A stretch of 12,494 nucleotides of DNA, taken from assembly GCA_009801085.1 (NCBI GenBank), contig VNWV01000082.1:1-12494 (forward strand), in the 5' to 3' direction. Source of the DNA: Lasiodiplodia sp. COLG20. Its lineage: Eukaryota > Ascomycota > Dothideomycetes > Botryosphaeriales > Botryosphaeriaceae. Positions 7,718 through 12,494 of this stretch are shown one piece after another (the first letter of the stretch is position 1; each line of letters opens with the position of its first letter). The position numbers were made by a program, and so were the translations under genes. The notes beneath the pieces were generated by a model. The model ran no database searches. It worked only from the letters and a program-made list of their open reading frames with translations, and had not been told where the DNA came from.

Positions 7718-8125
7718 CATTGTAGCAATAAAGCTATGAGCAAGGGAACTATCCAGTGCCTAGCGACCAATAGGCTTAAAGGCGTCAGCCCAAGGAGAAT
7801 GAGACAACTATACCAGGCCACCGTTACCCCTATTACCGACTACGCCGCATCGACGTGGTACGGGCTAGGAAGACTGGGAGTGGGAAAACTGGTGCGGCAC
7901 CTGGAGAGAGCCCAGCGTTTGGGGGCGCAGGCCATCACAGGCACTTTCCGCACGGTAGCCCTGCTAGTCGCCGAAGGAGAGGCATGCCTGATGCCGATCG
8001 ATCTTCGCTTGCGTGCAAAAGTGTCGAAACACTTAGTAAGGCTGCACACACTACCACCCAACAACCCGGCTGCGGACTGCATTAGAGATTTTCCCGAACA
8101 GAATGAGGTTATCCCTCTCCGCTAA
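7718..8125 (+). pseudogene. LINE reverse transcriptase C-terminal segment
   Basis: The frame (open from 7718, first ATG at 7736) reads G-V-S-P-R-R-M-R-Q-L-Y-Q-A-T-V-T-P then D-Y-A-A-S-T-W-Y-G, later R-A-Q-R-L-G-A-Q-A-I-T-G-T-F-R-T-V-A. These are the conserved blocks after the palm/thumb of fungal LINE polyproteins (the pattern LYxAxVxPxxDYAAxxW, then QRxxAxAIxGxFRTxxxxxxExEA). It ends at a TAA (8123-8125). The downstream part of the polyprotein continues in another frame (KAWDLYG onward from about 8129), so a frameshift divides them. It cannot act as a polymerase because the catalytic half is absent. The ATG at 7736 is incidental. Confidence 0.72.
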
Positions 8126-8954
8126 GAAAGGCATGGGATCTCTACGGGAGCCTCATCGCTCAGGAAAAGAGTGCGCCCATTGAGACCATCATACCTTGGA
8201 CTCTACCACCGTGGGAGCGCGATATCCGGCCTCATTTTATCATCACCGATCGGGACGGTGCTATCGCTCAGGCGAGGGCTATAAGGTTCGCCGATACCGT
8301 CTAAACAGATGGTTCAAGCAGACACGGGCTCTGCGACGCAGCGGTAGTTCACTTGATTAGAGCAAAAGGCTTCAAGACCCTCAGGCAAGAAACTGTGGAG
8401 CGGAGCAAAATGCGCCAGAAATAATGGCAGAACTACAGGAAATAGTGTTCGCGCTAGGGTGGCTAGTCCAACGCCCTCGGCAGACGGATGCTCCAATTCC
8501 AGGCCGCATAGTGCACACTTTCTGGGTGGTCACGAACAGCAAAAAGGGATTACAGCGTCTAGAAATATCGCAAGCCAGTGTTTCGGGGCAACACCTAGAC
8601 AAGAGAGCACGGGAGCTTATCGTCAGGATTAAAGTCAAAGGAGCGACGTTTAGGTTTATGTGGGTACCAGCCCACAGCAGAGTCGCAGGGAATGAAGCGG
8701 CACACCGAGCGGCCCAGGAAACACTTCTTCCAGGCCTGCGGCCATCGGTCGAGTGGCGCACCAGAAGGCGAGCAAGGGAAGCTGTTGAAGCACAAGTGGG
8801 ACAGAGTCTGCTCCAGGAGCGAGAGGAGTTAACGGTAAAACTAAGTCCATGGGGGAAATACAGGCGCAAGCTGGACGGGGCGTTCCCGGGGCAACACACA
8901 CTGCGGCTGTACAACAGGCTCGATTCAGAGCGTGCAGCTATACTCATCCAGTGA
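8126..8954 (+). pseudogene. LINE RNase H domain, inactivated
   Basis: The RNase H core is readable across two frames. First comes T-D-G-S-S (Asp codon 8308-8310) directly after a TAA at 8302-8304. After a frame change near 8396 comes the helix with A-E-L-Q-E-I (Glu codon 8430-8432). Then V-V-T-N-S follows, where the family has T-D-S: AAC at 8535-8537 replaces the catalytic Asp, a G-to-A change. Then W-V-P-A-H-S-R-V-A-G-N-E-A-A-H, where His (8703-8705) replaces the last catalytic Asp. Two of four metal-binding acids are thus lost, beside the frameshift and stop. The frame from 8424 stays open for 176 codons to the TGA at 8952-8954 and includes the linker to the Cys/His knuckle. In life the domain would remove RNA from the RNA/DNA hybrid during retrotransposition. 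Confidence 0.75.
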
Positions 8955-9122
8955 AGAACAAACCATAGCTTCCCCCGGTTGTTCTTTGTCCACCTCCAGA
9001 AGGAGGAGTCTGGACAGTGCGAGTGTGGACAGGGCATAGAGACAGTGCGACACATTCTTTTGGTATGCCCGATGTGGCAACAAGCACGCATAGAGCTTGT
9101 ACTTGTAGTAGGGGAAAGATAG
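8955..9122 (+). pseudogene. LINE terminal Cys/His knuckle
   Basis: In the same frame as the RNase H block, past the TGA at 8952-8954, the sequence gives Q-C-E-C-G-Q-G-I-E-T-V-R-H then L-V-C-P-M-W. Cys codons lie at 9018-9020, 9024-9026 and 9066-9068 and His at 9051-9053. This CxCG, ET..H, CP.W pattern closes many LINE polyproteins of this type and is thought to bind nucleic acid. A TAG follows at 9120-9122. Confidence 0.65.
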
Positions 9123-9462
9123 GGTGATGTTTCATTCATGCTTGAGAGGTGGAATAGGAGGTAGGATTGGCGGATTTGGCGGCCAGTCGATGGGCTAAAG
9201 GAGCGATAGAAGCGGGTAGTCAAGGCGGTGATTCAGCTCCTGAAATCAAATGCACGGCTGTCCAGCCGGGATAGAACTGGTGGGGCGATACAGCCGCCGC
9301 ACGATCACTAAACGGAAGCGGGCTGAGGAGTGAGGCAAGGCAAAAGAGGGCGAATGATGCGCTAAAGTACGGATGGCTCTTATGTCTCCACAGAAGAAAC
9401 CGTAGCCTGAATAGGCCAATCTAATCCAATCCACATATCTTAGGAGTTGAAGACGAAAATTA
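9123..9462. other. Unassigned spacer between two relics
   Basis: No protein family is recognised. Short open stretches occur in several frames, for example a plus frame around 9160-9210 with A-A-S-R-W-A-K-G. This could be the 3' end of the LINE or the start of the next relic. No RNA gene or repeat array is visible. Confidence 0.4.
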
Positions 9463-9920
9463 AGAGGAAAAGCTGAGGGTACTCCGAGACGCGTGCAGGC
9501 TGTTCGAGTGGACAGACTGGCAGAGGCACGCGGAAGACAGCTTTTCCAGGCGTTAAGTAGGCTAGAGGGCGACTAGGGGGCGGATAAGGAGCAGATTGAT
9601 TCGTTGCTTTAGCTGTCGAGCTCGTTTATCTTCGAGAAGGTCGGCGATCAGCCGTTTAGCAACGAGCCGATTCACTTTCTAGCGGTGCTTGGCATTAGCC
9701 AAGAAACGGACCGCTGCGTCGGGGGAAGGGCTACTCGTACATGCTGGCTGGGGTCGTGTACTGTGTGTGGGTGTTGGGCATTGAGGAGCTGCTGCCGTCG
9801 ACGGAGCCGCAGGAGTAAGGAGACGCTGAGAGGGGGCGCCTCTTGAAGTTGCAGAAGAGCTATCTGGCGGATGGGTTGTACGGTCCGATGAGTACGATGG
9901 TAAGCTTCTCTGGATGCGCC
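9463..9920 (+). pseudogene. Relic of OrsD/RecQ-like (telomere-linked helicase type) repeat protein
   Basis: One plus frame (codon start 9463) reads K-R-K-A-E-G, later A-E-A-R-G-R-Q-L-F-Q-A-L, then F-I-F-E-K-V-G-D-Q-P-F-S and I-H-F-L-A-V-L-G-I. After a frame change between about 9715 and 9729 comes G-Y-S-Y-M-L-A-G-V-V-Y-C-V then E-E-L-L-P-S, and further on Y-L-A-D-G with G-P-M-S-T-M. From memory, the IHFLAVLGI, YSYMLAGVVYC, ExLLP, YLADGxxSPMSxM series marks a dispersed fungal protein family. In longer members it sits between an OrsD-type C2H2 region and a RecQ-type helicase. The pattern is clear, but the family label is from recall only. Lesions: TAG at 9574-9576 and 9610-9612, the frameshift, and TAA at 9816-9818. 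No helicase motif is seen in the window, so this is a fragment. Confidence 0.5.
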
Positions 9921-10359
9921 TTCTTTGTTTTGCCTACCGGACTAGCCGGACGAACCACGGATTGTAGCTGCGCCATCGACTGACCGCCGCGTAACTTAGT
10001 AAGTCGGACTATGCTATATGTGTTACGCGAAGTCTATCAAAGCTGCCTACTTCACCTACTACAGCCTCTCTTACCACTACTGACCCTTCTGCGAGAACTG
10101 GACGAAGAGAACCCGGGAATATCTAGAGTCGTAGCTCGATAGCGCTTGCCTTGCGAATCGCGTACCCCTACTAGACTATCAGCTTCGAAGAAGTCCCTTT
10201 GAAAGCGTCGTTGTTGGCTTTCTTGCAGCGAGTAGATGCAAAGAGGATGGAAGCGCCAGCACGAAAGGAGGAACCGTGTGGAGTTTATTCGAGGACTCAA
10301 GTCAATTTGACGACCGTAAATATTATAGCAAGTCAGATCTTTGATCTAAAATGTAGCAG
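9921..10359. other. Unassigned spacer, possibly more decayed repeat
   Basis: This follows the helicase-family relic and may be its more decayed continuation. One plus frame from an ATG at about 10012 is open for about 43 codons (L-Y-V-L-R-E-V-Y onward) and looks protein-like, but matches nothing I know. The last bases hold the 3' end of the minus-strand F-box gene. No clear terminator is seen. Confidence 0.35.
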
Positions 10360-12078
10360 TTAGGCAAGCCTTCTATCTATTAGCCGTCTCCGGATCGATT
10401 CCCTTGCGCGCTCGCAAACAAAAGCGTGTTGTTGCAAGAATCGACTGGGATGAAGTACGGGCGGCGTGGAAGATTCATGAAGGACGTAACTATATACTGT
10501 GTTCTCGTAATGAGTGTAGCAGATAAGGTCCTCGTCTAGAGCACGCCAGTTCGGTTTCGTTGGTTCAAGGATGAGTCGGCCGCCGGGTTGAGCGTTATCC
10601 TCCAGACAGCGGAGCTTGATGCGCTCCAGCTGTAATGTCTGCGACATATCTTTCAGGACCGATTCCCAGAGTCTACCATCGGGTATCAGGGCGACGGAGT
10701 TGAGCTCGAGATCACGGAGTGTGGGGCTAAGTGTCTTGAGAAAGAGAAGGAGATCGTCGCCACGCGTGAGAAGCGAGAGCTGCAGCTTTCGCAGAGCAGG
10801 AAAGCATTGACCCTGACCCAACGAGCGAAGCAGCGAGCTAGCAGCATCGCCGGGTTGACTTCTCCAGTCAGGATACGACATGTTTGGTGCGTCTTCGAGC
10901 CAACCGTCCATGCGAAATATGAGCGAGATGCGTTCAAGGCAGTCGGCACGCCTCAAGAAGTAGAAGAGCTGTCGAGCGGCGGCAGACACATCCTCCTCAT
11001 GATCAGCACATTTGACATGGAGAAAGAGGGTGGCTAGATGCGTAAAGGCATGCTCCATATTCACGAGCTCCCTCGTTAGGTTTTCCTGATGACGGAGCGC
11101 CCCGTACCAGCTCCCAGCACGGCCGACCCAGCGGTCAATGTTCATATCTAGCTCATCACCCATCCAAACTAAGTGATCTTCCTGCTCCCACGCGTTGTGG
11201 AGTGGATCCCAAAGACGGCCGAGGTTGACGGCGCCCCAGAAGGCCCCCTCCGCCACGTAGATATCGAGACTACGGAGGCTCTTGTTACGCTGTTCAGCAA
11301 GCCCTAGTGCGCGGAGGGCGAGAGAAAGCTGTAAGTTTTCTACCCTCTCAGCCTCTCTATCGGTAGAGTAAAGGATGAGCCGCGTAGTGTGGAAGCGCAG
11401 GCGCTACCAGCGCGCCCCCCAGTTTCCATCGGTCAGGTAGGCCGGGTCGTGCTCGAAACGTCGAAGCTGCGGAAGCCTCAATATTGCTTCGTCAAGGCGG
11501 TCCGGGAGCGACAGATCCAGCTCTTCGTTTGTTGCGCGCGCATGCGATGGCTCTCGGACCGGCAAAGCTCCCAGGGGCCGGTAGGAGACGCCGCGTAGAA
11601 GCTGCTGTGCATGTTCTCTTAGAGAAATACGGTCACGCTCGTACTGATCGAAAAGGCGGCAACGCTCGTCGTTTGAAAGGTGGGACCATTCCTCTGCGGA
11701 CATGATGTCGTCCTCATCTGAATTCGAGCGGTTCTCGTCGGAACCAGCGTTGCTCAGACGATCCTCGAATTAGGGTGATCGGGAAGGTTCGTGTATCACA
11801 CAGCGTTCCCAAGATTCGAAACCATCGAAGAAATGGTTCAGGCCGTATGTTCGCCTCAAAACCAGAGTGTGTACATGCGGAATCAATGAGTCACTGGCGG
11901 CAATAGCCGTCAGATGGTCAATTCCGCCTTCGTCTAGATTGAAAGCTACAGTCTCGAAAAGACGCGGTGTCGCGAGACGGCTGAGCTCAGTATCTACTAG
12001 ACGCAGTTGTTTCTTGCTAGCTGGGTCGAGGTAAACCATCACCATGTTCCAAAGCTCCGCAGGCAATCGTGGAGCCAT
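10360..12078 (-). pseudogene. F-box protein gene with two in-frame stops
   Basis: From an ATG at 12078 (context GTCATGG) a single minus-strand frame runs 573 codons to a TAA at 10362-10360. It is broken only by TAA (11772-11770) and TAG (11406-11404). Residues 5-46 form an F-box: LPAELWNMVMVYL, then QLRLVDTELSRLATPRLFETV. F-box proteins recruit substrates to SCF ubiquitin ligases through Skp1. The rest is a long helical and leucine-rich region as in fungal F-box proteins of 500-600 residues: ESWERCVIHEP, EEWSHLSNDERCRLF, REHAQQLLRG, FEHDPAYLTDGNWGARW, then FPALRKLQLSLL and TLRDLELNSVAL. The protein-like sense continues straight through both stops with no frameshift, so inactivation looks recent. 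As it stands the ATG gives only 102 residues, the F-box with little else. A 99-base GTTTTG...GAG segment over the first stop would keep frame as an intron, but it would remove conserved-looking sequence. Confidence 0.72.
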
Positions 12079-12232
12079 GACGCATATAGGATGGGGTAGA
12101 AGCAACACGACTCGGTCCGTAGGAGTCCGCTCAGCGTTGAGAGTCAGCGCCGTCGCGCGTTGTGTGTTGCGCTCAAAGACAACCGAGATAAGCGGTATCA
12201 CGAAGGTTAGCGACGAAATTTTGCAGAGTTGG

Positions 12233-12494
12233 CTACGGTGGTAGAACTGATCGCGGGTGAATATTTCGCCGGTACGCTAAGCTACTCTTAACTATAGGCA
12301 CTTGAAATACATCTAAATTTTGATGAGGCATATCAATGAGCACTTGAAGACCTTCGGTTGCGTTCGTCACACGTGTAAGGAGGGCCCAGACGCCAACGAC
12401 GCCATCTGGAGAAAATGCGATTGAGAATACCAATGACAGGGCACTGAAAACGTCGAGTTATGCTCTTCTACAAGCAGATTATCGATTTAACAAA
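12233..12494 (-). other. Window end; ATG-poor open frame on minus strand
   Basis: After a TAA on the minus strand near 12456-12454 one frame is open down to 12233. It reads D-V-F-S-A-L-S-L-V-F-S-I-A-F-S-P-D-G then V-V-G-V-W-A-L-L, later L-I-D-M-P-H-Q-N. No good start is present, but a possible acceptor (TTTTCAG) lies upstream of the open part, so it could be an exon or a relic. I recognise no family. It lies upstream of the F-box gene on the same strand. The short gap also has to contain that gene's promoter. Confidence 0.25.

Larger units (their letters stand above)
7718..9122 (+). mobile_element. 5'-truncated LINE (non-LTR retrotransposon) relic
   Basis: Three consecutive blocks match the 3' end of the ORF2 of fungal RNase H-bearing LINEs (Tad1/I-like): the segment after the reverse transcriptase palm, an RNase H domain, and a terminal Cys/His knuckle. 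All run on the plus strand in the expected order over 1.4 kb, with frame changes near 8125 and 8396 and stops at 8302-8304, 8952-8954 and 9120-9122. The endonuclease and the catalytic reverse transcriptase motifs are missing, so the copy is 5'-truncated, as LINE insertions usually are. No poly-A or simple-repeat tail and no target-site duplication could be recognised, so the 3' boundary is uncertain. Confidence 0.75.

Noticed and set aside
8381..9223. 280-codon minus-strand open frame.
   Set aside because: It is antisense to the RNase H and knuckle relic, which has clear family motifs. The antisense protein is Ser/Arg/Cys-rich with no domain.
10052..10300. 82-codon minus-strand frame.
   Set aside because: It is low-complexity and Arg/Ser-rich with no motif, in a stretch that is probably repeat debris.
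11254..11256. Separate gene starting at a GTG inside the F-box locus.
   Set aside because: The same frame continues upstream through a single TAG with matching protein character to the F-box, so this is one broken gene.
1..12494. CRISPR array, tRNA, rRNA or bacterial operon signals.
   Set aside because: No regularly spaced repeats, cloverleaf or conserved rRNA segments were seen, and the gene families are eukaryotic.

Overview
The window looks like nuclear DNA of a filamentous ascomycete (Pezizomycotina). It carries intronless genes of typical fungal families (a HET-domain protein, a MYND-finger protein, a PD-(D/E)XK nuclease-like protein, an F-box protein), fungal-style start contexts, long gene-poor spacers, and decayed copies of ankyrin-repeat and transposon genes. 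Many of the lesions are C-to-T or G-to-A changes, as expected from repeat-induced point mutation (RIP) or ordinary deamination. No rRNA, tRNA or CRISPR array was recognised, and nothing here is bacterial.

Layout: (1) 47-775 (+), an intact small MYND zinc-finger gene. (2) 776-3965, a long spacer with no intact gene but several relics: a broken MYND finger on the minus strand (about 1553-1786), an ATG-less open frame (2006-2389, +), and a decayed ankyrin-repeat gene (about 2560-3119, +). A related gene fragment runs tail to tail with it on the minus strand (about 3131-3491, possibly on to 3764). The two fragments share diverged inverted arms of about 210 bp (2397-2613 and 3283-3491). (3) 3966-5834 (+), an intact HET-domain gene, the family used in non-self recognition and heterokaryon incompatibility. 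(4) 6111-7460 (+), an intact PD-(D/E)XK nuclease-like gene. (5) About 7718-9122 (+), a 5'-truncated, frameshifted LINE relic (end of the reverse transcriptase region, RNase H, Cys/His knuckle). (6) About 9463-9920 (+), a relic of a dispersed fungal repeat protein that I associate with OrsD/RecQ-like (telomere-linked helicase type) proteins. (7) 12078-10360 (-), an F-box gene of about 570 codons kept in one frame but cut by two in-frame stop codons. (8) 12233-12494, an uninterpreted end with one open frame on the minus strand.

The genes do not form a pathway. The picture is an accessory, repeat-rich, possibly subtelomeric stretch in which allorecognition-type and lineage-expanded genes (HET, ankyrin, F-box, PD-(D/E)XK) sit among dead repeats. 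The observations most worth a second look are the inverted pair of ankyrin-gene relics, the second, broken MYND finger, and the F-box gene disabled by only two stops. I found no convincing new multi-gene system.
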